Assembly (NCBI GenBank): GCA_046233135.1
Contig: JBJXHN010000004.1
Coordinates: forward strand, 558,001-622,000
From: JBJXHN01 sp046233135
GTDB lineage: Bacteria > Pseudomonadota > Alphaproteobacteria > Rhodospirillales > Rhodospirillaceae
Reading direction: 5' to 3'
DNA: 64,000 bases
How positions within the stretch are numbered: the stretch's first letter is position 1; each line of letters begins with the position of its first letter. The position numbers and the translations under genes are program-made. Below the pieces are notes generated by a model. That model ran no database searches, was not told the DNA's origin, and was given only the letters and a program-made list of their open reading frames with translations. Shown here one piece after another: positions 17,371 through 26,708 of this stretch.

Positions 17371-18237
17371 ATGTGCCGGGTCATGACGGTTCTGGCGGTG
17401 ATGATCGGACTGTGGCTGCCCGGGGCTTTCCGGGCACAGGCCGATACCATCGTCCTGATGGCTGATCCCTGGTGTCCCTACAACTGCGAACCCGGATCCG
17501 ACCGCGAGGGCTTCATGGTGGACCTGACCCGTTTGGTCCTGGAAGAGGCCGGCCATTCCCTGATCTACAAAACCGTCAACTGGTCGCGGGCGATCGTCGG
17601 TGCCCGGCAGGGGCTGTGGACGGGGATTATCGGCGCAGCCCCGTCGGAAGCCCCGGATTTCGTTTATCCGGCGGAACCGCTGGGCCAGTCCCGGTCGGTT
17701 TTCGTGGTGCGGGCCGAGGATCCCTGGAATTACCGGGAGCCGTCCAGCCTGGACGGCCGGGTGGTCGGCACCGTGCGGGATTACGACTACGGTGATCTGG
17801 CGCCGGAAATCCTGACCCACGGGACGGTGGTCGAAATGACCGGACTGAAGGCCGTGGAAGACAATTTCCGCAAGCTGCTGAGCGGTCGTCTGGATGTGGT
17901 TGTGGCCGATCATGCGGTGGCGCGGTCCGTTGCGCAGGCCTTGCAGGCGGACGATCGGGTGCGGCATGAAATACCCCCGACCTCGCCCGTGCCCTTGTTC
18001 GTGGCCTTTTCCCCGGCGTTCCAGGATGCGCCCCTCTATGCCCGCGTGTTGGAGGAGGGGGTGGCGCGGCTGCGATCCGACGGCCGGCTGGATGCCGTTC
18101 TGGCGCGGTACGGCGTTGCCGACTGGAAGGCCATTGCCCGGGTTCCCGACCGGGTGGAGGAACGGTCCCGAGGGGCCGGGGCTGCCGTGGTGGAGGAGGA
18201 CGACTCGGTGGGCATGGAGAATCTGGCGCGGGATTGA
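17371..18237 (+). CDS. periplasmic solute-binding protein (SBP_bac_3-like)
   Basis: A 288-residue secreted protein. A signal peptide (MCRVMTVLAVMIGLWLPGAF, cleaved after RAQA) is followed by DTIVLMADPWCPYNCEPGSD and GFMVDLTRLVLEEAGH. WTGIIGAAPSEAPDFVYPAE and SRSVFVVRAEDPW resemble polar amino-acid-type periplasmic binding proteins (PBPb fold). ATG 17371 is chosen because it begins the signal sequence; the longer frame from 17188 adds 61 improbable residues. No transporter permease or ATPase is adjacent, so it could feed a remote ABC system or act as a sensory ligand-binder. It is convergent with the MBL-fold gene, 14 bases apart. Confidence 0.82.
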   Translation: MCRVMTVLAVMIGLWLPGAFRAQADTIVLMADPWCPYNCEPGSDREGFMVDLTRLVLEEAGHSLIYKTVNWSRAIVGARQGLWTGIIGAAPSEAPDFVYPAEPLGQSRSVFVVRAEDPWNYREPSSLDGRVVGTVRDYDYGDLAPEILTHGTVVEMTGLKAVEDNFRKLLSGRLDVVVADHAVARSVAQALQADDRVRHEIPPTSPVPLFVAFSPAFQDAPLYARVLEEGVARLRSDGRLDAVLARYGVADWKAIARVPDRVEERSRGAGAAVVEEDDSVGMENLARD

Positions 18238-18251
18238 TCCGGGACGGGGCG

Positions 18252-19031
18252 CTACAGGTCGAAGCTTTGGCCCGGCGTGACGTAGCCGAGGAAGCCGTCC
18301 TGCACGCAGTCGGGCTTGGGGCCGGCCTGGTAGTGGTACAGCCACATCCGCCCCCGCAGTTCTTCGGGCACGCCCATGAGGTGGGAATAATGGGAATGGG
18401 CGCCGGAGGGGCAGGCGGCGGTTTCGCAATCCTGGAAGATCACGTCGGCCTGGGGATAGGTCTCCAGCAGCGGGTCGGCGTTGAAGCGGGTATCGGTCGT
18501 CAGATAGGCGGTGCGCTCCGGTCCCTTGATCAGCAGGCCGTAGGAGGTCATGGAGGCTCCGTCCCGGGCGCGCAGGTGTTCGGTGGGGATCAGATGACAG
18601 GTCGCCCCCTGCCAGTGGAAGGAGCCGGCGTCGGGGACCTTGCGCACGTCAAAGAAGCTGTCCAGGGTTGCCAGTCCGAAATCCAGAACCTCCATGCCCC
18701 CTTTCAGACAGGTGTGCCACAGGGGGGCGGCCAGGGATTCCGGAATGAACAGGGTCGGCCGGCCGAGATCGGGGTTGAAATAGGTGGTGAAGCCCAGCCA
18801 TTCCATGCCGCCGATGTGGTCGCTGTGCAGGTGGCTGATGTAGACCGCGTCCACATCGCGCTGGCTGAGCCCCTGGGCGGCCATGGCCCAGCGGCAGTCG
18901 GAGCCGCAATCGATCAGCAGCCGTTGCACGCCGTCGGGCGTGTCCGCTTCCAGAAGCATGTTGCTGTGGAAGTTGCCCGGTTCGGTGACGAACGCGGACC
19001 CCGTTCCAAGAAACCGCAGACGCATGCGCAC
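18252..19031 (-). CDS. MBL-fold metallohydrolase
   Basis: A 259-residue metallo-beta-lactamase-fold protein. The start LRFLGTGSAFVTEPGNFHSN is followed by LLIDCGSDCRWAM and the metal motif HLHSDHIGG (residues about 73-81). Further ligands are likely in IPTEHLRARDG, LTTDTRF and the C-terminal HSHYSHL block. The overall pattern (LGTGSA at the N-terminus, HxHxDH) is that of the ribonuclease Z / phosphodiesterase-like group, but the specific substrate is unknown. The ORF starts at GTG 19031, with an alternative ATG at 19025; GGGAG lies upstream. Confidence 0.88.
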   Translation of the reverse strand: MRMRLRFLGTGSAFVTEPGNFHSNMLLEADTPDGVQRLLIDCGSDCRWAMAAQGLSQRDVDAVYISHLHSDHIGGMEWLGFTTYFNPDLGRPTLFIPESLAAPLWHTCLKGGMEVLDFGLATLDSFFDVRKVPDAGSFHWQGATCHLIPTEHLRARDGASMTSYGLLIKGPERTAYLTTDTRFNADPLLETYPQADVIFQDCETAACPSGAHSHYSHLMGVPEELRGRMWLYHYQAGPKPDCVQDGFLGYVTPGQSFDL

Positions 19032-19281
19032 GGTGGATCATCTCCCTTCGCTGGTGCTCGTAGGGGAGGCAGCGGTTGACCCTGACCCCGTCTTCGGCGA
19101 CTACCCTACCCCAACAGTCTGCCTTTGCAGCCCAAAAAAAGGCTTAATCTTGGATCTGGTCCCGGTCTTTTTCCCGGGGCATCCTGAGGGGCCGGCGCTG
19201 GAGCGGACCCGGTCAGCCGGTGATGTCAACTGTTCGGATCGGTAACGGTCCCCACTCTTCCTCTCTTGGGAGACGCTGCCG

Positions 19282-21270
19282 ATGCGTGTTCGATTTTCCG
19301 GCTTCCCGGGCCGGCCCGTGGACCTGCCGTTCAAGCTGTTGCTGGCCATGGGGGTCGGCGGCCTGGTGATACTGGCGGTGGTGGCGGTGATGTGGGTCGG
19401 GCTGTACGTGGCCGAGGGGTCCACCCAGTCGCTGTTGATCGGCCGGGCGCGGACCATGCTGGACCGGGTGCACGGCACGCTGTCGGCGGTGCTCGATCCC
19501 GTGCTGCATAACGAGGCGGCGATGCGGACCGCCGCCGCCGACGGGCGCATCGACCTGGCGGACATGGACCGGCTGGAGCTTTACCTGCGCGGCATGGTCG
19601 ATGGCGTGCCCCAGATCGACGGGGCGGCGGTGCTGACCCCGGACGGCGGCTTCCTGCGCTATCCCGCTCGTACGGGTGGCTTCGTCGATGACAAGGTGAC
19701 CAAGCTGCCCCGGGGGCAGGCGGACCTCAGCGAGCTTCTGGCGGCCAAGGAGGGGCTGTGGGGGCCGCCGGTGCCGGGAACGGCGACCGGCTATGTGCTG
19801 ATCAACCGCAGGACCCCGCTGGAGGGACCTGACGGTGTTACCCGGGCCGGGCTGGTGCAGGTGGTGTCGGTGCGGGGCCTGTCGCGGCTGATGACCCGGG
19901 GCGCGGCCGATCTGGATGCGGTGGTGCCGTTCATCCTGTATGGCGAGACCCGTGTCCTGGCCCACCCCCTGCTGATCGACGGGGCGATGCCCGAAGCCAT
20001 CGGCGGGGATCCGCTGCCGACCCTGGCGATGCTGGGGGACGGGGTGCTGCTGGCCTTGCCCGACGCCAAGCCCCTGGACCTGGACGTCCTGGAAGGGCTG
20101 GACCTGGATGAACACAAGGGGGCGGTGGATTTCGCCGTCCGCACCGCCGATCTGGGGGATCGGGAGATGATCTTCCTGACCCGGCAGGTGCGGGGCTACG
20201 CCGACCGGCCGCTGACGGTGGGGGTGGTCTTCGATCTGGCGGTATTCCTGGATGCCTATGATCAGCTGGCGTTGGGCGGGCTGGCAGGGCTGGGGATCCT
20301 GCTGCTGGCCCTGGCGGCGGCCCTGCTGCTGGCACGCATCCTGACCCGACCGGCGGCTCTTCTCGCCGAAGCGGCCGGGGTGGTGGGCAGCGGGGCGCTG
20401 GACAAGGTACCGTCCTTGCCCCACTCCCTGTTCCGCGAGTTCAACCAGGTCTCCGTGGCCTTCGGCACCATGCTCGATGGCCTGAAGGAGCGGGAACAGA
20501 TCCGCGACCTGTTCGGCAAGTACGTGCCCGACGAGGTCGCCCGCGCGCTGCTGACCGCCGACGGCCGGCCCCAGTCCCTGCGCACCGAGGCCACGGTGGT
20601 CTTCGTCGATATCGCCGGCTTCACGGCGCTGGCGGAGCGGCTGGGGCCGGAAAATGTGGTCGAGGTGCTGAACGCCTTCTTCTCGATGGTGACGGTCGAG
20701 GTGGAGCGGCGTTACGGTACCATCACCCAGTTCCAGGGCGATGCGGTGCTGGCGGTGTTCAATGTGCCGGTGCGGGACCGGGGGCATGCGGCGGCGGCCC
20801 TGCAGGCCGGGGCGGCGGTGCTGCGGCAGGTCCGCCGGAGCGCCTTCGCCGGCGAGTCTCTGGGGGTGCGGATCGGCATCGCCACCGGCTCGGTGGTGGC
20901 GGGCAGCGTCGGCGCCGCCGACCGGCTGAGCTATACGGTCCACGGGGATGCGGTGAACCGGGCCGCGCGGCTGGAAAGCCTGAACAAGGATTTCGGCCTG
21001 TCCCTGCTGGTGGCCGATCAGACGGTCCAGGCCGCCATCGCGGCGGTTCAGGACATGGCGGCGGGCGGGGCGGCGGGCGGGACAGGCGGCGGAGAGGGCG
21101 GGGCGGATGCCGCGGACGGTCCGATGCGGAACCGCGATCCGGACCTGCCCGCGCTGCGCCCGGTGGGCGAGATCTCGCTGCGGGGGCAAAGCCGGCCCGT
21201 GCTGGTGCACACCCTGGCCACCGACGTGGCCGAGGGACGGGACGGGCCGGACGCACTCCCGGGATACTGA
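19282..21270 (+). CDS. membrane-bound class III adenylate/guanylate cyclase
   Basis: A 662-residue sensor enzyme. A membrane helix (about 17-43) leads to a large extracytoplasmic Cache-like region. A second helix (about 331-355, LGGLAGLGILLLALAAALLL) is followed by a HAMP-like linker and the catalytic domain (about 420-560). Catalytic landmarks are VVFVDIAGFTALAERL (first metal Asp), QGDAVLAVF (second metal Asp) and GDAVNRAARLES (Asn and transition-state Arg). The base-selecting Lys normally found just before GD is Gln here (TITQFQGDA), and the second selector is Thr (SYTVHGDAV). The C-terminal linker is Gly-rich. ATG 19282 follows GGGAGACGCTGCCG. The product is probably cAMP, though the Gln leaves some doubt. 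Confidence 0.9.
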   Translation: MRVRFSGFPGRPVDLPFKLLLAMGVGGLVILAVVAVMWVGLYVAEGSTQSLLIGRARTMLDRVHGTLSAVLDPVLHNEAAMRTAAADGRIDLADMDRLELYLRGMVDGVPQIDGAAVLTPDGGFLRYPARTGGFVDDKVTKLPRGQADLSELLAAKEGLWGPPVPGTATGYVLINRRTPLEGPDGVTRAGLVQVVSVRGLSRLMTRGAADLDAVVPFILYGETRVLAHPLLIDGAMPEAIGGDPLPTLAMLGDGVLLALPDAKPLDLDVLEGLDLDEHKGAVDFAVRTADLGDREMIFLTRQVRGYADRPLTVGVVFDLAVFLDAYDQLALGGLAGLGILLLALAAALLLARILTRPAALLAEAAGVVGSGALDKVPSLPHSLFREFNQVSVAFGTMLDGLKEREQIRDLFGKYVPDEVARALLTADGRPQSLRTEATVVFVDIAGFTALAERLGPENVVEVLNAFFSMVTVEVERRYGTITQFQGDAVLAVFNVPVRDRGHAAAALQAGAAVLRQVRRSAFAGESLGVRIGIATGSVVAGSVGAADRLSYTVHGDAVNRAARLESLNKDFGLSLLVADQTVQAAIAAVQDMAAGGAAGGTGGGEGGADAADGPMRNRDPDLPALRPVGEISLRGQSRPVLVHTLATDVAEGRDGPDALPGY

Positions 21271-21298
21271 TCCCCCTCGGGATGCGGACCCTCCGGAA

Positions 21299-21574
21299 TC
21301 AGGCCTTGGAGATCATGGCCATGAAGGGGATGTCGCCATGGGCCAGGCGCAGCAGGCCGACGACTGTAACGACGCCCTGTTCGTGGTTCTTCAGGACGGT
21401 CTGGACGTCGTAGCCCACGTCTTCCTTGGGCAGCTCCACATGGTCCACATATTCCATGAACGCTTCCACCAGCTTCATGCGCGGGCGCTGCATCATGTCG
21501 TCGGGGGCATCGAATTCATAGGTGTTCTGGGCGCCGGTCTCGGCGTCGAACATCACTGCCTTGTACTTGGCCAT
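21299..21574 (-). CDS. conserved small protein of unknown function
   Basis: A 91-residue protein starting MAKYKAVMFDAETGAQNTYE with an acidic middle (MKLVEAFMEYVDHVELPKED) and ending GDIPFMAMISKA. No domain is recognised. ATG 21574 is supported by GGAG 11 bases upstream. The frame extends further 5' to 21772, but that part is compositionally unlike protein. It is convergent with the cyclase gene, 29 bases apart. Confidence 0.7.
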   Translation of the reverse strand: MAKYKAVMFDAETGAQNTYEFDAPDDMMQRPRMKLVEAFMEYVDHVELPKEDVGYDVQTVLKNHEQGVVTVVGLLRLAHGDIPFMAMISKA

Positions 21575-21820
21575 CGTCTGCGGGCTCCATCGGCTAGAGC
21601 GGGGGACAGGAAAAAACGGGCATGAATGTCCGGCGGAAGCGGCGGACAGGGCGGGGGCGCAGGCTCTCACTCTTGGCCGGTGGACGCAACGGTTGCGGGC
21701 CTGCTTCACAAAACGATCACGCTTATCAAGCGAACGCAAGCACTTGTGATACCGTTTGACGATGGGGGCCACCGGGGGGGGGCCACCGGGGGGGCACCGG
21801 TTTTCGGTCGGGCGGCGGCG

Positions 21821-22261
21821 TCAGCCGGGCGGCAGGACGGGGACGGGCGTGGCGGCGGCGATGCGTCCCGGGGCCATGCCCAGGGCCAGATCGACGCTGT
21901 CGTCCTGGATCTCGAAGGACAGGGTCCGGCGCAGATAGGCCACGACGCCGTCGCGCAGCTCCGCACGGATCGGTGACCAGGTGAACAAGACTTCGGTGCG
22001 GTCTTCGGCCTCGTGGATGGGTTTGATGCCGGGCAGGGCGTCGACGGCCTCGCCCATGTCGGCGGTGTGGCCGCAAAAAAGCCACTGGCCCTTCACCCCC
22101 AGGGTCCACAGCACGTAGACGCCGCCCCGCCCGTGCAGCCGTTTGCTGCGGGCGTGCATATGGATCAGCCGCGCGTATTTCAGGTCTTGGTTGCGCTGCC
22201 AGTAGGGCTCCATGGGAGTCTGCGGCTTGGGGGGGCCGAACAGGAGAGAAAAAACCGACAT
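21821..22261 (-). CDS. hypothetical protein, weak GIY-YIG-like pattern
   Basis: A 146-residue protein starting MSVFSLLFGPPKPQTPMEPY at ATG 22261, with GAGG seven bases upstream. The segment GRGGVYVLWTLGVKGQWLFC followed by GHTADM resembles the two-strand GIY-YIG arrangement (G-V-Y-V-L-W ... F-C-G-H-T), but the catalytic Arg and Glu cannot be assigned. The rest is not recognised. It diverges from the DUF985 cupin gene with 121 bases between them. A G-rich repeat (GGGGCCACCGGGG type) lies just after its stop. Confidence 0.6.
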   Translation of the reverse strand: MSVFSLLFGPPKPQTPMEPYWQRNQDLKYARLIHMHARSKRLHGRGGVYVLWTLGVKGQWLFCGHTADMGEAVDALPGIKPIHEAEDRTEVLFTWSPIRAELRDGVVAYLRRTLSFEIQDDSVDLALGMAPGRIAAATPVPVLPPG

Positions 22262-22333
22262 CGGTGGCCTCGGATACACCTCTTGCGACCAGATCCCCCG
22301 ATTCTGCCGGGGTGCCATGGCATCAATGGGGCA

Positions 22334-22361
22334 TTGACGATAAGGTGGGCATCTTAAGAAT
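22334..22361 (+). promoter_or_regulatory. possible promoter of the DUF985 cupin gene
   Basis: TTGACG (22334-22339) and TAAGAAT (22355-22361) are separated by 15-16 bases. Transcription would begin only about 15 bases before the start codon. The match is moderate and spacing slightly short. Confidence 0.35.
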
Positions 22362-22382
22362 TCACTGCATAGGAGACGTTTG

Positions 22383-22925
22383 GTGGCCGATATGCGTTCC
22401 CCGATTCCCGCCGACACCCCGCCTGAGGCCCAGGCTCTGATCGATCGCCTGAGACTGATCCCCCATCCGGAAGAGGGCGGCTTTTTCCGGGAAACCTGGC
22501 GGGCGGATGAAGCCATCAGCGGTGGCGGCCTGCCGGCGCGCTACAAGGGTGCCGACCGCAGCCACGGTACGGCCATCTACTACCTGCTGACCCCGCAGAC
22601 CCTCAGCGCCCTGCACCGGCTGGAAAGCAACGAGGTGTTCCACTTCTATCTCGGCGATCCGGTGGAGCAGCTGATGCTGTTTCCCGACGGCCACGGGGAG
22701 GTGGTGGACTATGGCCACGACCTGGCCGCCGGTCAGCAGGTGCAGGGGATCGTCCCGCGCGGGGTGTGGCAGGGGGCACGGCTGAAAGCCGGGGGCACCT
22801 TTGCCCTGATGGGCTGCACGGTGGCGCCGGGGTTCGACTTCGCCGACTACGAGCACGGCAGCCGGGACGCCCTGGTCAAGGGCTGGCCCGCCCATGCGGC
22901 GCTGATCGACGCCCTGACCACCTGA
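22383..22925 (+). CDS. cupin protein of the DUF985 family
   Basis: A 180-residue single-domain cupin. The family blocks are all present: LIPHPEEGGFFRETWRADE at the N-terminus, GTAIYYLLTPQTLSALHRLE and EVFHFYLGDPVEQLMLFPDG in the barrel, and VPRGVWQGARL and MGCTVAPGFDFADYEHGSRD at the end. DUF985 proteins are YML079w-like, RmlC-type barrels whose reaction is mostly undefined. Start choice is uncertain: TTG 22380, GTG 22383 and ATG 22392 are in frame; AGGAG at 22371-22375 best fits GTG 22383. The gene stands alone. Confidence 0.9.
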   Translation: MADMRSPIPADTPPEAQALIDRLRLIPHPEEGGFFRETWRADEAISGGGLPARYKGADRSHGTAIYYLLTPQTLSALHRLESNEVFHFYLGDPVEQLMLFPDGHGEVVDYGHDLAAGQQVQGIVPRGVWQGARLKAGGTFALMGCTVAPGFDFADYEHGSRDALVKGWPAHAALIDALTT

Positions 22926-23024
22926 TCCGCCGACAAGGACCCGACGGGGAGCAGGAGAGGCGGGCGTCGCCCTCCGCCCTTCCGGCCGGTTCTGGGGCCG
23001 GGAGGGGGCCAGGACCTCGGGGGC

Positions 23025-24326
23025 TCAGGGCTTGAGGCGGTCGAGGATGCGGTCGTGTTCTTCGACATGGTCCAGCTTGCCGATCACCGCCACGGTGGGC
23101 ACCTTGGCGAACTGGCGGCGGGCGAAGGCGGCGACGTTGTCCGGGGTCACGGAGTCCAGCTTGGCCACCACTTCCTCGGTGGGGACCGGGCGGCCGAAGA
23201 CCATGATCTGCCGGGCCACATGCTCGCAGCGCGACGAGGTGCTTTCCAGGGACATCAGGATCGAGGTCTTCAACTGGGCCTTGGCCCGCTGCACTTCGGC
23301 CTCGGTCAGGCTGTCGGCCAGCGCCATGGTCTCTTCGCACAGCACGGGGATCAGCTCGGCGGCTTCCTTCTCGCCGGTGCCGGCGTAGATGGCGTACAGG
23401 CCCGTGTCATTGTAGCTGGAGCTGAAGCTGTAGACCGAATAGGCCAGTCCGCGGTTTTCGCGGATTTCCTGGAACAGCCGCGACGACATGCCGCCGCCGT
23501 GCAGGGCCGACAGGACGCTGGCGGTGTAGTAGTCGGGGTCGGTATGGCGGACGCCTTCGAAGCCGACCACCAGGTGGACCTGTTCCAGATCCCGGCTTTC
23601 CCGATAGCTGCCACCGACGTAGGCGGCCGGATGCTCTTCGGCGGCGCCGTTGCCGGGCAGGGAGTCGAACAGGCCGGCGACCGAATCGACGAAGCGGTCA
23701 TGGTCCAGGTTGCCGGCGGCGGCCACCACGGTGCGGTGGGGGCTGTAGGCGCTGCGCAGGAAGCCGTCCACCATGTCGCGGGTCATGCCGCGCACCACCG
23801 GCACCGTGCCCAGCACCGGGCGGCCCAGCGGCTGCGCGGGGAAGGCGGTTTCCTGGAAGTGGTCGAAGATGATGTCGTCGGGGGTGTCGATGGCCTGATA
23901 GATCTCCTGCACCACCACTTCCCGTTCCCGGCCCAGTTCCTCGGGGTCCAGGGTGGCGTTCTGCAGGATGTCGCCCAGGATATCCAGGGCGATCCCCTGG
24001 TCTTCCTTCAGAACCCGGGCGTAATAGGCGGTGTTTTCCCGGCTGGTATAGGCGTTCAGATGGCCGCCCACCGCCTCGATCTCCTCGGCGATATCGCGGG
24101 CGGACCGGCGGCGGGTGCCCTTGAAGGCCATGTGTTCCAGCAGGTGAGAGACCCCGTTGACCGCCTCGGTTTCGTGGCGGGTGCCGGCGCCGACCCAGGC
24201 GCCCAGGGTCACCGTTTCCACATGCGGGATGCAGTCGGTGGCGATCACCAGGCCGCTGGGCAGGGTGGTGACGCGGGTCGTGGCGGGTACCGGGGTGTCG
24301 GTCAGGGGCGTCGCGGTTGCCGTCAT
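23025..24326 (-). CDS. M16-family zinc processing peptidase (PqqL/MPP-beta-like)
   Basis: A 433-residue M16B protease with the inverted zinc motif HLLEHMAFKGT (HxxEH, residues about 61-65) and the downstream Glu in EIEAVGGHLNAYTSRENTAY. The second half is the inactive partner-like domain with the GGGMSSRLFQEIRENRGLAY loop typical of the family. Bacterial members process or degrade peptides in the cytoplasm or periplasm; no signal peptide is visible. ATG 24326 overlaps the thrC stop by four bases (ATGA), so the two are translationally coupled. A thrC-M16 pair is a recurrent arrangement in alphaproteobacteria. Confidence 0.95.
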   Translation of the reverse strand: MTATATPLTDTPVPATTRVTTLPSGLVIATDCIPHVETVTLGAWVGAGTRHETEAVNGVSHLLEHMAFKGTRRRSARDIAEEIEAVGGHLNAYTSRENTAYYARVLKEDQGIALDILGDILQNATLDPEELGREREVVVQEIYQAIDTPDDIIFDHFQETAFPAQPLGRPVLGTVPVVRGMTRDMVDGFLRSAYSPHRTVVAAAGNLDHDRFVDSVAGLFDSLPGNGAAEEHPAAYVGGSYRESRDLEQVHLVVGFEGVRHTDPDYYTASVLSALHGGGMSSRLFQEIRENRGLAYSVYSFSSSYNDTGLYAIYAGTGEKEAAELIPVLCEETMALADSLTEAEVQRAKAQLKTSILMSLESTSSRCEHVARQIMVFGRPVPTEEVVAKLDSVTPDNVAAFARRQFAKVPTVAVIGKLDHVEEHDRILDRLKP

Positions 24327-25732
24327 GCCGGCACCTCCGTTCGGACGGCCTTGCGCACCAGGTTCTGCACGGCGGCCAGATCGTTGGCCACGCTCAGCGA
24401 GCGTTCCGGCCGGTCCAGCAGGTCGGCCAGATGGGCGGGCAGGGCGGGGTGGACGCCGGTGGCCTTGGCGACCACCTCGGCGAACTTGGACGGATGGGCG
24501 GTGGCCACGGCGACCATCGGGGTGCCTTCGGCGCGGTGACCGGCGGTGGCGCCGGCGGCGATGCCGATGGCCGTATGGGGATCGGCCAGCATCCCGGTTT
24601 CCGCATACAGGGTGGCGATGGCCTGTTCGGTGGCCGCGTCATCCAGCCGGAAGCCCCGGAACAGGCCGAGGATTTCCTGATGCAGGTCGTTGGGCACGGA
24701 ATAGGCTCCCGCCTGCTGGAAACGCTGCATCAGCCGTTCCACTTCCGCGCCGTCGCGGTTCAGCTTCTCGAACAGCAGCCGCTCGAAGTTCGACGAAATC
24801 TGGATGTCCATGCTCGGGCTGTGGGTCTGGACCACCGCCGTCTTTTCCATGGTGCCGGTTTCCAGGAAGCGGGTCAGGATGTCGTTGCTGTTCGACCCCA
24901 CCACCAGGCGGTCGATGGGCAGGCCCATTTCCCGGGCGGCATAGGCGGCCATGACGTTGCCGAAGTTGCCCGTGGGCACGGAGAACGAGATGGTGCGGTC
25001 CGGCGCGCCCAGGTGCACCCCGGCCCAGAAGTAATAGACCACCTGAGCCATGATGCGCGCCCAGTTGATGGAATTGACCGCCGCCAGGTTCATCTCCGCG
25101 CGGAAGGCGGCGTCGTTGAACATAGCTTTCACCAGGCTCTGGCAATCGTCGAAGGTGCCGTCCACTTCTACGGCGTGGACGTTGGCGCTGGCCACGGTGG
25201 TCATCTGACGGCGCTGGACCTCGGACACCCGGCCCTTGGGCAGCAGGATCACCACGTCCACGGCGTCGCGGTCGCGGCAGGCTTCGATGGCCGCGCTGCC
25301 GGTATCGCCGCTGGTGGCGCCGACCACGGTGATGCGCTGGCCGCGCCGTTTCAGCACCAGGTCGAACAGGGCGCCGACCACCTTCAGGGCATAGTCCTTG
25401 AAAGCCAGGGTGGGGCCGTGGAACAGTTCCATCACCCAGTCGTCGGGGCCGATCTGCACCAGCGGGGCGACGGCCGGATGGCGGAAGCCGGCATAGGCCT
25501 CTTCGACCACCTGGGCCAGTTCGTCGTCGGTCAGGGCCGCGCCGACGAAGGGACCCATGACCTGGATGGCCATTTCCGTATAGGACAGCGACCGCAGGTC
25601 CCGGATGTCGGACTCGGAGAAGCGCGGCCAGGTTTCGGGCATGTACAGGCCGCCGTCCTCCGCCAGGCCGGCCAGCAGCACATCGTCGAAGGACAGAACC
25701 GGGGCGCGGCCCCGGGTGCTCACGTATCTCAC
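24323..25732 (-). CDS. thrC: threonine synthase
   Basis: A 469-residue PLP enzyme making L-threonine from O-phosphohomoserine. It has MRYVSTRG-type N-terminus (GTG-initiated, GGAG eight bases upstream), the PLP lysine block LFHGPTLAFKDYALKVVG, VVGATSGDTGSAAIEAC, the serine-rich VPTGNFGNVMAAYAAREMG phosphate loop and GSNSNDILTRFLETG. The frame is open a further 48 codons upstream but that part is not homologous in pattern, and GTG 25732 begins exactly where the family does. It heads the thrC-M16 peptidase operon. Confidence 0.97.
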   Translation of the reverse strand: MRYVSTRGRAPVLSFDDVLLAGLAEDGGLYMPETWPRFSESDIRDLRSLSYTEMAIQVMGPFVGAALTDDELAQVVEEAYAGFRHPAVAPLVQIGPDDWVMELFHGPTLAFKDYALKVVGALFDLVLKRRGQRITVVGATSGDTGSAAIEACRDRDAVDVVILLPKGRVSEVQRRQMTTVASANVHAVEVDGTFDDCQSLVKAMFNDAAFRAEMNLAAVNSINWARIMAQVVYYFWAGVHLGAPDRTISFSVPTGNFGNVMAAYAAREMGLPIDRLVVGSNSNDILTRFLETGTMEKTAVVQTHSPSMDIQISSNFERLLFEKLNRDGAEVERLMQRFQQAGAYSVPNDLHQEILGLFRGFRLDDAATEQAIATLYAETGMLADPHTAIGIAAGATAGHRAEGTPMVAVATAHPSKFAEVVAKATGVHPALPAHLADLLDRPERSLSVANDLAAVQNLVRKAVRTEVPA

Positions 25733-25974
25733 GCGCCAACTCCAGTCATAGTGGATCTGCTCAAGAAAAGCCGGGGCAGAATAGGGCCTGGAACCCCCGG
25801 GACGCAACAGCAGGGAATCGGGTGGCGCCGCCCGGATCCCTTCGGGGGAAAGCTGAGGCGCAGTCGTCGTCGGCATTTTGTCGCGGATCGGACTTGGCGG
25901 GCGGGGAGCGGTCGCGCCGTCAGGACACGACCGCGAAAGCGAAGGCGAGCATCACCGGTGGCGCCGGGGGGGGG

Positions 25975-26583
25975 TCAATACAGCTCTTCTCGCACGGCCC
26001 TGTCGTAGTGCGCATCCACGGCAGCGATCTCCGTGTCCCGCATTCCGGTCAGGGTGGCCAGGACCGTACCGAAGGACGGTACGGTCTTCCGGTCGATCCG
26101 CGTCTCTGCCGACCACAGCCGGGCGCGGTTGATCGCCCTGCCGCAGTGGAACAGCACTTCCTCCACACGCACCACGGTGGCCGCCTTTGGGGTCCGGTCG
26201 TCTTCCTTCAACCGCGCGAGCAGCGTCGGGTCGATGGATAGCCGGGCGCGGCCATTGATGCGCAGGAAGCCTTCCAGGCCGGGAAACAGGAACAGCATGG
26301 CCGCGCGGTCGTCCTCTTGCAGGTTGCGCAGGGATTCGATCCGGTTGTTGCCCGGCCAGTCGGCGAAGGCCAGATGGTGGGGGTCCAGCACCTGTACGAA
26401 GCCCGGCCTGCCGCCCCGGGGCGAGGCGTCCAGCCCGCCGTCCCGACCGGTGGCGAAGCAGAAGAACGGGGCGACCGCAAGATAGGCCTCGTGCACCCCG
26501 ACCAGACGGTCGAACACCGCCTTCTGAACCCGCTCGATCGGCGGTCCGTAGAGGTCATCGAGGTTGGGAGTATCCACAGGCAT
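25975..26583 (-). CDS. pyridoxamine 5'-phosphate oxidase-family FMN-binding protein
   Basis: A 202-residue protein of the split-barrel PPOX group (the MSMEG_1061-like subgroup by pattern). AYLAVAPFFCFATGRDGGLD is followed by PRGGRPGFVQVLDPHHLAFA and DWPGNNRIESLRNLQEDDRA, then MLFLFPGLEGFLRINGRARL; the final part has VEEVLFHCGRAINRARLW. Such proteins bind FMN or F420 and often act as reductases of unknown substrate. ATG 26583 follows GGAGCCTTCCCCC. The divergent AraC gene starts 125 bases away and is a likely regulator. Confidence 0.88.
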   Translation of the reverse strand: MPVDTPNLDDLYGPPIERVQKAVFDRLVGVHEAYLAVAPFFCFATGRDGGLDASPRGGRPGFVQVLDPHHLAFADWPGNNRIESLRNLQEDDRAAMLFLFPGLEGFLRINGRARLSIDPTLLARLKEDDRTPKAATVVRVEEVLFHCGRAINRARLWSAETRIDRKTVPSFGTVLATLTGMRDTEIAAVDAHYDRAVREELY

Positions 26584-26708
26584 GGGGGAAGGCTCCTTCG
26601 TATCCGGACCGGGGCGCGGGATGCGCGGCCCTACGGACGCAACGGTAGCCGACGGCCCTCTGGCGCCACTACACTGGATCGGCCAACTTCTATCAGGAAG
26701 ACGCCAAA

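Noticed and set aside
24330..25876. Threonine attenuator or longer ThrC N-terminus
   Set aside because: No leader peptide rich in Thr/Ile was found, and family similarity begins at the GTG 25732.
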